A stretch of 64,000 nucleotides of DNA from contig CAIMFH010000010.1 of NCBI GenBank assembly GCA_903840265.1, positions 1 to 64,000 of the forward strand. Direction: 5' to 3'. Origin of the DNA: an uncultured Schlesneria sp. (GTDB lineage Bacteria > Planctomycetota > Planctomycetia > Planctomycetales > Planctomycetaceae). Each line of letters starts with the position of its first letter. Position 1 is the stretch's first letter. A program made the position numbers and the translations under genes. The notes under the pieces are model-generated. The model was given only the letters and a program-made list of their open reading frames with translations, was not told the DNA's origin and searched no databases. Shown here piece by piece: positions 44,330 through 54,012 of this stretch.

Positions 44330-47116
44330 ATGTCACCAGCATTTCGCAGCCTGTTGATGAAAGAATGGTCCGAACGTCGCCAGTTCTTCTGGTGTGCTCT
44401 GGGCCTGCTCTTCCTGAATCTCGGCTATTGCATCGCGTACGAAGTCGAGTACCGCACGCGAGCCTTCGTCGCGTCGTACTTCGGGTCTTGCCTCGGGTTC
44501 GCCTGGCTGGGCGCTATTTTGCTCGCCATGTCCACCGCCAATGGTGAGTCCTCGCAACGAACACTGCGTTTCTCGGCGGCACTTCCCGTTTCGTTAAGGC
44601 AGATCGCCTGGGCACGATTGCTGGGAGCCTGGGGTTGTCTGACAATTCCAATTCTATGCGGCGCGCTGTTGATCACGACATTGTTAGCCAGCGGCTTGAT
44701 TGAACAGGCCGAGTTGCGGCCGGCCGACTATGGCTTGGGAGCCACTACGATCCGACTTCCCGATCGGCCCAGTATTTCTCGGATCGATGCAATCTGTTTT
44801 CTCTGGACTACGACCGCGATTGCCGTCGTGTTGACCATCCACACTGTCACGCTCCTTTCTCTAGTCGGAAGTTGGTGCCGATCTGAAGAAACCGCCGGCC
44901 TGTTGGGTGCACTCGTCGCTTTGATCTCAACGTCACTTTCCTCAATCCGATCAACCATGGAGCGAGCGGGATCCTACTTCGCTGCGGACTGGATCAGCGC
45001 TATGTTACCTGGAAACTTCGCGATCACGTGGGGATACATGGAGTGGGATGGCTCGACCTACACGGATCTCGAACTGGCTCCGCTGATCCTCGGGCCAGTG
45101 GTCATCAACGTCTTGATCACACTCGGATTGGGGACGCTATTCGCCAGACGTTATGGATGCCGACTCGATCTCTCGCGCTCTGTCGCCACCGGAAAAATCG
45201 CCGGATTGCTTCGTCGACTAGGTGGCCTTCTGCCGAGACTCGGATTCCGCTGGCCCGGTCAAATCGGCGCCCTGGTCTGGCTGAATACTCGACAATCGGT
45301 CTCACTCTGCCTCGCAGGACTCTTGATGGCCGGTCTAATCACCTGCGTTACGCTGAATGAAAGGCGCGCGCAGGGCTCTCTGGCGGCTCAATTTGCCGGA
45401 GAACTGTCATCCAGCACTTGGTTCGTTGGAATCTTGTGGGGAGCAATCGTTGCCGTGGCGATCTTTTCATCAGAGCTGAAATCGGGCTTGGAACAGTTCT
45501 GGCGGTCTCGCCCCATTTCACCCGCCCGCTGGTTCTGGACGAAATTCATCGTCGGATTGGCCGCCCTATTGATCACGCTCGACATTATCCCGACGCTGCT
45601 CGCCAAATCGTCAACTTATCGATCAGATCTGGGGTCCGTCGGCATCGCCTTCGTTGCCTGCATGCCACTGCTGCATACGATGATCTATACATTGACAGTC
45701 GCGGTCATCTGCCGCTGGCGACGGCCGATTCCCGCTGCCGTCGCCGCGCTCATGCTCTATTTTCTACTAGATAGTATCTTGCAATCGATTCCGGTCTATC
45801 CTGGCTTGTCCACAATGAATGTCTTTAACCGGCTCCGTGAAATGGAACAGGGCACAGGAACCGTCGACCTCATGTCCGCAGGCTACCCGATAGTGTACGG
45901 TGTCGTCGTCGCTCTGATCGTCGGCGCAACACTCTTCGCTCGCCGCATGATTGTGCCAGCGGTCGTCCTGAAATCCGGCCGTGCCGTTCTGCTGCTGACG
46001 CTGATCTTCTGGAACTCGAACGCCCAATGTGCCGAGCCACCCACTCTCAGCGACATTGAAGGCCGTATCTACGAACGAGACGAGTTGCTGAAACGCATTC
46101 ACCTGCGCGCTACGATTCGAGAGGAACGGTTTCCAACCTCTCACTATTCCGACCGGATTCCCATGTCGCGAAGACGACCAACATCGAAAGTGCAGATCGA
46201 GCAAAACACATACGACTTTTACACGGATGGACCCCGCCGCGCATGGACACAATTCAACAACGAAGGACAAGTCATCGGCAGGTCTACTTACGACGGATCT
46301 ATTCTCAGAAGCTTCGCCACTCAACCTTCAACTGTCGCCAGCAATTTCGTCATGTCCACCCCCTCGCCGCCGTCCGATCCAATTGTCACGCCAGACAAAC
46401 TCATTCGCACCCTGGGCTTCCAGTCACAGCAGCTTGCCAACACGGTCCCGCCGCCGATATTGAAATTGCGAGAAGTCGATGGCGAACAGTTTGTCGACAT
46501 CCAGGCAGAGCTAAAGTCCTTTCCTCTGTCAGGTAGCTCTTCAACTGTCTACGACTATCGATACCAGCTCACGCTGAATCTGACCCACAACGACTGGCCA
46601 GTGCGTCTGCTGTGTGAAACATTTCGACCGACGGATCACCGGCTCGTATTCCGGCAGATCATGATCTGCAACAACTGGCTCGACGCCGGGCCGATCGCCT
46701 ATCCCAAACAGATCATCCAGCAAAGCTACGCCAGATCCGGCGATGCCGCAGTCAGCTCCGACGAACTCGAACTGATCACCACGCAGGAAACAAACTTCGA
46801 ATTCGTGGAGATCAACCCCCAGATCCCGGAATCGATCTATACCGAGCCTTTTCCGCCGGGGGACGCGATACTACGACATGCAAGACCGAAAGGCCTACGA
46901 AGTGGACTCGAAGGGCGCACCCCAGATCGCCAATCCCAAACCCAAAGGCATACAAGGCGCCGTCCTGACCTACCACCTCCTCTGGATCACCGCGGCCGTG
47001 ATCTACTTCGTGTTCGACTCGCGAAGAACCAGGATTTCCTTTGCGAACTAAATAAGTCCACAACCGAACCAGAGCGATCGTCTTCCGGGAGGGCGAGGCT
47101 CCTGCCAAGCCGCTAA
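44330..47116 (+). CDS. ABC-2 permease fused to exported domain; apparent frameshift near the 3' end
   Basis: The intact frame gives about 844 residues. There are roughly twelve membrane helices over the first 560, then an exported domain starting near SNAQCAEPPTLSDIEGRIYE. After FPPG (residues 841-844) the frame is 84 residues of Arg-rich sequence unlike the rest. Moving to the +1 frame at the GGGGG run (46858-46862) restores TRYYDMQDRKAYEVDSKGA, then a membrane helix (LTYHLLWITAAVIYFVFDS) and a stop at 47049-47051, giving a 906-residue product. So one extra G probably broke the gene, or it is a sequencing error. The out-of-frame tail runs into the 47087 repeat. Confidence 0.85.
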   Translation: MSPAFRSLLMKEWSERRQFFWCALGLLFLNLGYCIAYEVEYRTRAFVASYFGSCLGFAWLGAILLAMSTANGESSQRTLRFSAALPVSLRQIAWARLLGAWGCLTIPILCGALLITTLLASGLIEQAELRPADYGLGATTIRLPDRPSISRIDAICFLWTTTAIAVVLTIHTVTLLSLVGSWCRSEETAGLLGALVALISTSLSSIRSTMERAGSYFAADWISAMLPGNFAITWGYMEWDGSTYTDLELAPLILGPVVINVLITLGLGTLFARRYGCRLDLSRSVATGKIAGLLRRLGGLLPRLGFRWPGQIGALVWLNTRQSVSLCLAGLLMAGLITCVTLNERRAQGSLAAQFAGELSSSTWFVGILWGAIVAVAIFSSELKSGLEQFWRSRPISPARWFWTKFIVGLAALLITLDIIPTLLAKSSTYRSDLGSVGIAFVACMPLLHTMIYTLTVAVICRWRRPIPAAVAALMLYFLLDSILQSIPVYPGLSTMNVFNRLREMEQGTGTVDLMSAGYPIVYGVVVALIVGATLFARRMIVPAVVLKSGRAVLLLTLIFWNSNAQCAEPPTLSDIEGRIYERDELLKRIHLRATIREERFPTSHYSDRIPMSRRRPTSKVQIEQNTYDFYTDGPRRAWTQFNNEGQVIGRSTYDGSILRSFATQPSTVASNFVMSTPSPPSDPIVTPDKLIRTLGFQSQQLANTVPPPILKLREVDGEQFVDIQAELKSFPLSGSSSTVYDYRYQLTLNLTHNDWPVRLLCETFRPTDHRLVFRQIMICNNWLDAGPIAYPKQIIQQSYARSGDAAVSSDELELITTQETNFEFVEINPQIPESIYTEPFPPGDAILRHARPKGLRSGLEGRTPDRQSQTQRHTRRRPDLPPPLDHRGRDLLRVRLAKNQDFLCELNKSTTEPERSSSGRARLLPSR
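47087..47112 (+). repeat. Dispersed 26-nt repeat, copy 2
   Basis: Matches the minus strand at 41-66 at 25 of 26 positions. It lies in the spacer between the permease and the convergent membrane-protein gene. It falls inside the out-of-frame tail of the permease frame, further evidence that the tail is not a real coding sequence. Confidence 0.7.
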
Positions 47117-47150
47117 GTCTCGCAGCGTTTGATCAGTACTAGCAGACTTG

Positions 47151-48950
47151 CTAGTAGAAGTTGAGGTCTAGCCGCTCGGACCGCGATGTCAGCATCCCCC
47201 TGAACCAAGGGCCAAGCGTTCGCAGCCAACCCGCTTTCCAGGAACTGATAACGACGGCCAACACGAACCAGCCGATGCCGACGGAGAATGAGGTCGCACC
47301 CTTCCAACCACTCTCATGAACCAGCATGGTCGCTGCCTCAACGATGATCGCAATCGTCCCCAGCAGGCCGCTTGCCCATCCGCACAGTTGATACAACCGC
47401 ATCCGGACTGCGGCACTGTAAGCAAAGGCGATGACCGTCGTGATGGCGACGATCGCGACTGTGTACCAGATCGCCGCTAGTTGATCTGCCCAGTGGCTGA
47501 TGACAGTGCCGACAATCGTTGCCAACAACAACATGGGTCCGCCGACGATTCGCAGCAGCCAGGCAAAATCATCGCGAAAGACCGCGCCGACTCCCAACAC
47601 GGCGATGGTCAAAAGCCCACCCACGATCAGCAGCGATCGAGTATTCGTCTGGCCTATTGGTTCCAGCCACGGCTGCAGTGCGGCAATGGCAATCATCAGA
47701 CCGATAAAGACCTCGCGCGAGTTCCCTCGCTGGACCCCTCTCATAAATTCGATGGCAGCCAGCAGCACAAGCGGCCAGATGATCGGCTGAGTCGACAACG
47801 TCACGTTGACCATTTGTGGACTAACGCGAGAGACAGCGATCAGCGACCACGCCATCAAAACATTCGCGGTGGCAACTCGGCGAACCATCGCATAGCCATA
47901 AAAGGCAGCAGACAACAGCAAGGTCACCCAGATCGGCGATCCAATCTGCTGAGTCACTCGCAAAACAAAGTCCCGGTAAGTGCCCGATCCCGATGCGGGC
48001 GGCAAGGCCATGATCAGGCAGATCATTGGAACCCACATGGCCAGACGAATCGCTCCGTCGTGTTTCGAAACCAACCCAGCTTCCATCAGCAGCAGACCGA
48101 CGGCGAACACCAGCGGAATCAGAAAATAGAGGCCAAACGTCGATTCAAAGCTCAAAGCGGCCGTCAGCGGTTCGCCAAATACCGGATCGAACGACAGGCT
48201 GATCGCGTAGGCTCGAAAGGCAACGCAGAAGGCCAGAAACACAAACAAGGACCACGGATACCAGGGCCACCGCCAGGGCGTGCCATTGTTCTGCGTGTAC
48301 TCCGGCCCCCGCCGAATCGCGGGCAACAGCGTGAGCAAGATCCCACCTGCCACCGTGGGAAACGCCAGAATCAACCAGGACACCGTCTGCATTGGCAGCG
48401 TGTTCTTCCCGGCCAGCAACAGCGGATACAGAAACAACAATCCGAGCAACAGATGATAGGGAATTCGAAACAACCACGGCAGACGGATCTTCAGGCTCAG
48501 CAGCAGGATCTCAGAGAGAACCATCGAACAGACCAACCCGGCGATCAGCAATCGTCGTCCGGTATCGGGTTCTCGGACCAGTGTTTCATCAAAGATCAAC
48601 GACATCTCGACAAACAGCAGCAGGATCAACAGCAGGATCGAACGAGCGTCATCCCAGACTTTTCCAAATCTCACGATCACGAACCCTGTGATGGCCAGCA
48701 GGGCAATGTAGCCCACGGTCAGGCCAAGCAGCGGCCACGGTGAGAACGATTCGCCGTTGTCCGAGTGAAACCACTGCGCGGATGCATGCAAGACAAAGCA
48801 GACGCTCAGCAAGTAGAACGGGTTCTGCGAGCAGATCAGCCGCCGAAGCCGACTGCTCGGATTTGAAACCGCTGGTTGCGACACCGGAGAGACACACACG
48901 GGCTCAGCGGTCATGATCGGCCCCGTAGTACGAGGAGACGGACGAATCAT
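47151..48950 (-). CDS. Polytopic membrane protein of unknown function
   Basis: About 600 residues with some fourteen hydrophobic segments (for example FYLLSVCFVLHASAQW, SILLLILLLFVEMSLIF, LLLGLLFLYPLLLAGK, MVPMICLIMALPP-like stretches, and LGTIAIIVEAATMLVHESG near the end). No enzyme or transporter signature is recognised. Planctomycete genomes carry many such proteins. The start is uncertain: a GTG and two ATG codons lie near the N-terminus and none has a clear ribosome site; a later ATG (MTAEPVCVSP) has GGGG about six bases before it. Convergent with the ABC permease. Confidence 0.75.
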   Translation of the reverse strand: MIRPSPRTTGPIMTAEPVCVSPVSQPAVSNPSSRLRRLICSQNPFYLLSVCFVLHASAQWFHSDNGESFSPWPLLGLTVGYIALLAITGFVIVRFGKVWDDARSILLLILLLFVEMSLIFDETLVREPDTGRRLLIAGLVCSMVLSEILLLSLKIRLPWLFRIPYHLLLGLLFLYPLLLAGKNTLPMQTVSWLILAFPTVAGGILLTLLPAIRRGPEYTQNNGTPWRWPWYPWSLFVFLAFCVAFRAYAISLSFDPVFGEPLTAALSFESTFGLYFLIPLVFAVGLLLMEAGLVSKHDGAIRLAMWVPMICLIMALPPASGSGTYRDFVLRVTQQIGSPIWVTLLLSAAFYGYAMVRRVATANVLMAWSLIAVSRVSPQMVNVTLSTQPIIWPLVLLAAIEFMRGVQRGNSREVFIGLMIAIAALQPWLEPIGQTNTRSLLIVGGLLTIAVLGVGAVFRDDFAWLLRIVGGPMLLLATIVGTVISHWADQLAAIWYTVAIVAITTVIAFAYSAAVRMRLYQLCGWASGLLGTIAIIVEAATMLVHESGWKGATSFSVGIGWFVLAVVISSWKAGWLRTLGPWFRGMLTSRSERLDLNFY

Positions 48951-48956
48951 GGACAC

Positions 48957-49458
48957 AGGAACTGGAAGAGCGGTCCCAAATCAGTGAGCGACCCGCTCGA
49001 TCGATATGAGTTCAGCGTGAATATGCTCGAATCGTGCCACACATGCCTGAACTGAAAAACGTCATGTAATCACGTCTAGATCACGACATTTTGAGTTGAT
49101 TTGCATGTTATCTACAAAGAGGACTGCAGATCACACAAAGTCAGGCGGGTGACGCCGCAGGTTCAAGGACGCAGCAGCGTCCCATTTTGACACAACAAAG
49201 ATGCAACGCCCCGCTGGCGAAAGAATCGGCTTCCCCGCCACAGCACCGGCAAGACTCAGATCGTTGAATGCAGCGTCATCGGCGTGCGAACGCAGCGCGG
49301 CTCACCTGAGAGGCGGAAGGCATGAGTTCCGATAACCTTTGACGTCAAGAAGCCGTGCCACTGGTTGGCCGTCTTCAGACAACCAGTGCCCGATGCTCGC
49401 ACTCGCTTTCAGCTCTCACAACTTCCTCTTTTGTTTTCGTGTGTTCCGCGGTTATCTC
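48957..49458. other. Intergenic region with a hairpin and half-repeat
   Basis: About 500 nt without a credible gene. CACTGGTTG (49359-49367) and CAACCAGTG (49380-49388) form a perfect 9-bp hairpin with a 12-nt loop. TTTTCGTGTGTTCCGCGGTT at about 49434 is a half unit like elements A and B, close to the phnX stop. Minus-strand transcripts of phnX would run into these. Confidence 0.5.
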
Positions 49459-50259
49459 TTAGCCGATAATTTCCAGCACCTCCATCAGGTCCGCGACAGT
49501 GTCAATCACGTAGTCGGCACCTGCTTGTTCGAACTGTTGGCGAACTGGCGATGACAACGATTCGCGCTCCACCTCGGTCAGTTCCAAATACTGCAACTCG
49601 GTCAGCCCCAGCGAATTCCCGGAGCCGATCACGGCCACGGAACGGCAATGAGCATTCGCGGCCGCTTCAATCCCGACAATCGTGTCATCGACTTTGACGA
49701 CTTCGGCGGGATCGATCACTTCCGCGAACCGCATCACCTTCTGAATCATGTCGGGAGCCGGACGGCCACGAGGGACTTCATCAGAAGTCACGACGACATC
49801 TGGCGACAGCCCGTACGAGGCGGCGATCGGAACGACAATTTCCATCAGTTCGCGCGTGTAGCCTGTCGTCGAACCGATGGTGATCCCCGCGGCCTTCAAT
49901 TGCTCGAAGACTTCCCTGGCACCAGGAATCGGTTGCGAATATTCGGCCAGGATCGACTTCTGCAGCGGCAGAAAGTCGTGATACAGACGGTCCAGATCGG
50001 CGACGCAAGGAGCCGCTCCGAAACGATCAGCCCAGCGTTCGTGCACCGAAGACATCGCCAAGATCGCTTCGATGTGGTCGCGTTTGGCGACGCCCATGGG
50101 ACCGCGTGCTTCCGCGTCGGTAATGGGAACACCCTGCAGATCGAACAGCCTCTGCAGGACGATCACCGGTGCCTGGCATCCGAAATCGATGATGGTTCCG
50201 GCCCAGTCGAAGATAACCAGTTTGACTTGTGTCGAACAACTTACTTCAAGCTGGCTCAT
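49459..50259 (-). CDS. phnX: Phosphonoacetaldehyde hydrolase
   Basis: A 266-residue HAD-superfamily enzyme cleaving phosphonoacetaldehyde to acetaldehyde and phosphate. It opens VKLVIFDWAGTIIDFGCQAP (nucleophile Asp18 in FDWAGT) and has the Schiff-base lysine in ARGPMGVAKRDHI (K59). GSTTGYTRELM, TSDEVPRGRPAPDMI and VVKVDDTIVGIEAA are further PhnX landmarks. A textbook ribosome site (GGGAGGT) lies five bases before the ATG, inside the end of the upstream oxidoreductase gene, which overlaps by 14 nt. It is the last gene of a phosphonate operon. Confidence 0.95.
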   Translation of the reverse strand: MSQLEVSCSTQVKLVIFDWAGTIIDFGCQAPVIVLQRLFDLQGVPITDAEARGPMGVAKRDHIEAILAMSSVHERWADRFGAAPCVADLDRLYHDFLPLQKSILAEYSQPIPGAREVFEQLKAAGITIGSTTGYTRELMEIVVPIAASYGLSPDVVVTSDEVPRGRPAPDMIQKVMRFAEVIDPAEVVKVDDTIVGIEAAANAHCRSVAVIGSGNSLGLTELQYLELTEVERESLSSPVRQQFEQAGADYVIDTVADLMEVLEIIG

Positions 50260-51409
50260 TGCTTACCTCCCATGTTTTTGCGGCTTCCCATTGATCGATG
50301 ACGGACTCACTCACGGCCAGACTTAGCGACATCCCATTGCCGCCGAAGCCGTTGACGATGTACAGGTTCGATTCGATCTCCCGAATGGTGAACATGCTTT
50401 GAGGATGTTTCGCATAAAAACCGCTCCATCGACGAGAAATCGACGGCTCGGGAATGATCAGGACTTTGTGAATCTCTCTCATTACAAGTTGATCGATCTC
50501 ATCCTTGTCGAACGGATCGATGTCGTCGCCATATTCGTGCGAATCGCCCAGGATCAGTTCGCCGTCCGGCGTTGACGACGCCATCACGTGGATGCCATAG
50601 CGGTCCAGTTCGGGCATTGTCTCCGAGACGCGTTGACGAACATGATCGAGCGAGGGACAGACGTTGAATGCCGAATAGTGACGTAGCGTCAGTCCACTCG
50701 CCATATGCGGCCCCAGGTTCCAACCAGCCGGTTGCGGAACCGAAAGCAGCATCTGCAATTTGCAGATCTTATAGTGCTCGGCGCGATGCTGTTCGGGAAA
50801 GAGACTCTTGTAGTAGGCACCGTTGGCAATGATGATGCGATCACCACTCCAGGACCGACCGTCAGCGGCGACTACTTCGCCTTCCTGGACTTGCGTGATC
50901 GAAGTTTCGAAATAGAAGTCGATTCCCACGACATCGTTCAAGTACGAAACGATCGACGCAATCGCCGTCGGTGGATGGACACGACGTTCCGAATTGCTGA
51001 ACATCCCCCCAACCAGACCATGCGGATTGGCCGCGGGCATCTGCTTCAGCACCTGCGCGGGGCTGAGAACCTCCAGTTCGAGATCGCTGGACGATTCGGC
51101 GGTCGCGAATTCGCGAAGGACCGCCATTTCGTCATCGTGATGGGCTAGAAAGACCGAGCCGCACGCTTCGACGGGAAATCCAGCAGCCTTTCCAAGCTCT
51201 TCCCACAGTTGCTGATTTCTCAGCGCGTGTTTGCGAGCCTCCCCTGCTGGTTGGCCGATGGGCCAGACCATTCCGAAATTGCGAATGCTGGCCCCTTCTG
51301 GTCGCGAGTTGGTTTCAAATACCGCCACAGAATAGCCACGTTTCGCAGCAGCCCAGGCATGGCCCAGGCCAACAATTCCGCTGCCGATGACAATGATGTC
51401 GTAGTTCAT
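50246..51409 (-). CDS. Phosphonate-degradation-associated FAD-dependent oxidoreductase
   Basis: A 387-residue DAO-type flavoenzyme. The FAD motif is YDIIVIGSGIVGLGHAWAAA, with FETNSRPEGASIRNFGMVWP next. The C-terminal IVNGFGGNGMSLSLAVSESV fits the DAO fold and the TIGR03364-type proteins that sit next to phosphonoacetaldehyde hydrolase. Relatives are reported to oxidise 2-aminoethylphosphonate or its N-methyl form to phosphonoacetaldehyde, replacing the PhnW transaminase. No phnW is present here, which supports that role. AAGGA precedes the ATG. Overlap with phnX indicates coupled translation. Confidence 0.9.
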   Translation of the reverse strand: MNYDIIVIGSGIVGLGHAWAAAKRGYSVAVFETNSRPEGASIRNFGMVWPIGQPAGEARKHALRNQQLWEELGKAAGFPVEACGSVFLAHHDDEMAVLREFATAESSSDLELEVLSPAQVLKQMPAANPHGLVGGMFSNSERRVHPPTAIASIVSYLNDVVGIDFYFETSITQVQEGEVVAADGRSWSGDRIIIANGAYYKSLFPEQHRAEHYKICKLQMLLSVPQPAGWNLGPHMASGLTLRHYSAFNVCPSLDHVRQRVSETMPELDRYGIHVMASSTPDGELILGDSHEYGDDIDPFDKDEIDQLVMREIHKVLIIPEPSISRRWSGFYAKHPQSMFTIREIESNLYIVNGFGGNGMSLSLAVSESVIDQWEAAKTWEVSNEPA

Positions 51410-51465
51410 AGAATCCTTTTTTAAAGTTCACTGCGGTGTGATGCACTGTCAAGAAACAAAGCGAG

Positions 51466-52806
51466 TTAAGCGGTGACTCCGACCTCTGCGTCTGCTGTTG
51501 CTCGCTTCGTGATGCTCCGGAGTTCGTACCGTCCCGGCCACAGGGCTAAGGCCATCGCCCATCCGCTGATCATCAGGCAGACCAACCCTAGAATTGGCAG
51601 AATCACCGAGCACGATTGAAAGAACGTCAACCGGTCAAAGTCGCCCGCAAAAACGTCTCGATAGAGCTGGGCGACCACGCTACCGGTATAGCCAAGCGCA
51701 TCGGCCAGACAGATTCCAAACACCGCTGTCCCACCACCACGTATCGCGATCAGGCGATCAAACAACATCGCATTGAATGGGACATAGGTCAGGTAGACGC
51801 CGATTCCGGTCAGCATCATCCACGTCATTCCCGAGATGGCTCGGCCGAACACAAGCCACGTTGCCGTTCCGACCAGCAACATTCCGACCGCCATTAGCAC
51901 GTAAATCGCCACCATGGCGAGGCGGTTGTCTCGAATTAGGATCAAGGCTCCCAGAGCAAGTGTGACCAGCAGCCCGGCGGGTAGCTCTGTCTTGGAAAAG
52001 ATGGCGGCGTCGTTGGCGAATCCCAGCGTGGCCAGCATGTCGACCGCATAGTTGTCGCGAAAATCGCGGTAAGCGGTCAGGGCAGTATAAAAGATGAGCA
52101 GCGGCCACAGGACAGACCATTGCGATCGCACAAACTCCCAGCGATCTTCGACACTCATTGGTTGGCGTTCCGCACGCTGCTGGTTGTCAATCGAATCCGG
52201 CGCTGGCAACGAATGCAACATCCCCACGGCCAGTACGAACAAGGGCAGGAAACAAAGTCCCGTCAAGGCCGGCATCCAATAGATGTCCACGCCGTGCGTC
52301 AGCCACCATCGCCCGATGTCTTTGACGATGCCACTGGAAACGACAAACGAACAACACAGCGCAGCCAGCAGCAGGTCAGACGATCGCCGCCCTTCCAGGT
52401 AGCGAACGATGAATCCCCACACCAACCCCAGTGGAATGCCATTCAGGAAAATGGCAACAACCTTCCAGGGAACAGGGAGCACCGCGAACAAGACCAGCGA
52501 CAATTCTGCGGCCAGGATGAGACCAATGAGGACCAGCCCGCAATACCTCGAAGACGACCGAGAACAGACATCGATGCCGCAATATTTCGAGATGGCATAC
52601 CCGAGAATCTGGGCCACCACGAAGGCCGTCTTGAGATCGACGCCCGTATTCCACAACGTCTCGTGAGGATACGTCGCCGCAGTGAACGGCTTGCGAAAGG
52701 CATACATTGCAAAGTACGCCATAAAACCCCCGATGGCCGCCATCGGCATGACCGTCCATCGTCTGGATGGCGTCGATTCTGACTGCACAATCGAAAGCGG
52801 ATTCAT
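51466..52806 (-). CDS. MFS-like transporter (DUF5690-type)
   Basis: About 446 residues with eleven or twelve helices. The N-terminal AIGGFMAYFAMYAFRKPFTA and GIPLGLVWGFIVRYLEGRR, and later DFRDNYAVDMLATLGF, are landmarks I associate with DUF5690 proteins. The start at ATG MNPLSIVQSE is used instead of the longer frame because it puts a short loop before the first helix. It is 56 nt upstream of the FAD oxidoreductase on the same strand, so uptake of an organophosphonate such as 2-aminoethylphosphonate is a reasonable inference. Confidence 0.85.
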   Translation of the reverse strand: MNPLSIVQSESTPSRRWTVMPMAAIGGFMAYFAMYAFRKPFTAATYPHETLWNTGVDLKTAFVVAQILGYAISKYCGIDVCSRSSSRYCGLVLIGLILAAELSLVLFAVLPVPWKVVAIFLNGIPLGLVWGFIVRYLEGRRSSDLLLAALCCSFVVSSGIVKDIGRWWLTHGVDIYWMPALTGLCFLPLFVLAVGMLHSLPAPDSIDNQQRAERQPMSVEDRWEFVRSQWSVLWPLLIFYTALTAYRDFRDNYAVDMLATLGFANDAAIFSKTELPAGLLVTLALGALILIRDNRLAMVAIYVLMAVGMLLVGTATWLVFGRAISGMTWMMLTGIGVYLTYVPFNAMLFDRLIAIRGGGTAVFGICLADALGYTGSVVAQLYRDVFAGDFDRLTFFQSCSVILPILGLVCLMISGWAMALALWPGRYELRSITKRATADAEVGVTA

Positions 52807-52977
52807 GGGACGCTCGTCATTGTGGGAAGCACAGCGAAGGACCGCAGCAGCACAAGTTCGTACTTCCGCGATCACATCATCTCGCGACGGAGTTCTGTTT
52901 GATCGGCGCTGCGAAGGGTGAGTCGACCACTGCGGGAATGGAGCCCGCAACAATCAACTCACCCCGGTCTCAGCAGG

Positions 52978-53922
52978 TTAGAAGTCCCCAACAGGGGTTC
53001 CGTCGGCACGACTTCCCAGGACAGACCAGACGTTCAAGTCGATGTTCTCGGAGACGAACCGGACCGATCCATCTGCCAAAGCAACGTGAACGCCGCCCGG
53101 ATGCTGGCTGCCATAAGCAGTCTCAAAATTCTTTTTCATCTGCACGCCAGTTGAACCCATCATTTCGGAGAGATCGGAGATGTCGTCGTAGTCGTCGCCG
53201 CCGATATACCAATGATCCAATATTCCGTTAGGCCAGACGGGTTCGTCGACGGTCTTCGAAGTGTTGGTGAGAATCGGCAGGACTTCGCCGAGCATCACGG
53301 TGTTCGAAGTTCCGTCTGTCACATCGCGGAATCGACGCGACTGCTCGAATGCGAAGATTCCATCAGAGTTGCTCCACGTTGCCAGAGCACTGCCGCTATC
53401 GTCATCCAGATTGCCGCCCGTCCCCCAGGCATTCGCGATGTAGCAGGCGGGAACTCGATTGGCGATCCGGTATCCGCCTCCAACTCCACGCTCGTCCAGA
53501 TGTTCGGGGATGGCAGCAGAGGGGCAACGAAAAGCGGCGATCATCGTTTCGCAGGCCACGGTCTTCGCTTGGGTATTGGTGCCACTGGAGTTGCCCCAGT
53601 TCTTCGCATCGCCACTCCCCTCGCCCCAAGTCGTAATTGAGCTGTAGAGGTTTCCCTGTTCAATCTGCGGAAGCAGCATGGCGGACCAGGCAGATCCTTC
53701 GCGAGCACCACCGAATGGCAGCACCGAATGCGTGTCGTGGTAGTTGTGCAGCGCCAGCGCCAGTTGCTTCAGATTGTTGCGGCAACTCGTCCGCCGAGCG
53801 GATTCCCTCGCCTGCTGAACTGCTGGCAACAACAGGGCGATCAGAACGGCAATGATGGCGATCACCACCAGCAGTTCGATCAAAGTGAAACCAGATCGGC
53901 CAGCCTTCTTCGCGGTAGACAT
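52978..53922 (-). CDS. DUF1559 pilin/PulG-like secreted protein
   Basis: A 314-residue protein with a type IV prepilin leader ([38 protein letters not shown]; the cleavage site precedes F). The DUF1559 motifs follow: [60 protein letters not shown], and [21 protein letters not shown]. These are a hallmark expanded family in planctomycetes. GGAG lies six bases before the ATG. The lipoprotein gene upstream on the same strand is a frequent partner. Possibly a pseudopilus or surface component. Confidence 0.95.
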   Translation of the reverse strand: MSTAKKAGRSGFTLIELLVVIAIIAVLIALLLPAVQQARESARRTSCRNNLKQLALALHNYHDTHSVLPFGGAREGSAWSAMLLPQIEQGNLYSSITTWGEGSGDAKNWGNSSGTNTQAKTVACETMIAAFRCPSAAIPEHLDERGVGGGYRIANRVPACYIANAWGTGGNLDDDSGSALATWSNSDGIFAFEQSRRFRDVTDGTSNTVMLGEVLPILTNTSKTVDEPVWPNGILDHWYIGGDDYDDISDLSEMMGSTGVQMKKNFETAYGSQHPGGVHVALADGSVRFVSENIDLNVWSVLGSRADGTPVGDF

Positions 53923-54012
53923 GTGCAACTCCTTCAGACAACCGGGACGAGTGAACAGGGATCAGAGCGGCGAACAGACAAGAAATAGAAAATGAGCCAC
54001 GGACCACACGAA

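Noticed and set aside
44330-47116. Taking the whole 928-codon frame at face value
   Set aside because: The last 84 codons are Arg-rich, run into a dispersed repeat, and are outcompeted by a +1 frame that restores a membrane helix.
47481-48743. 420-codon plus-strand frame rich in Gln, Arg and His
   Set aside because: Shadow of the polytopic membrane protein: hydrophobic codons read in reverse give Gln/Asn/Arg.
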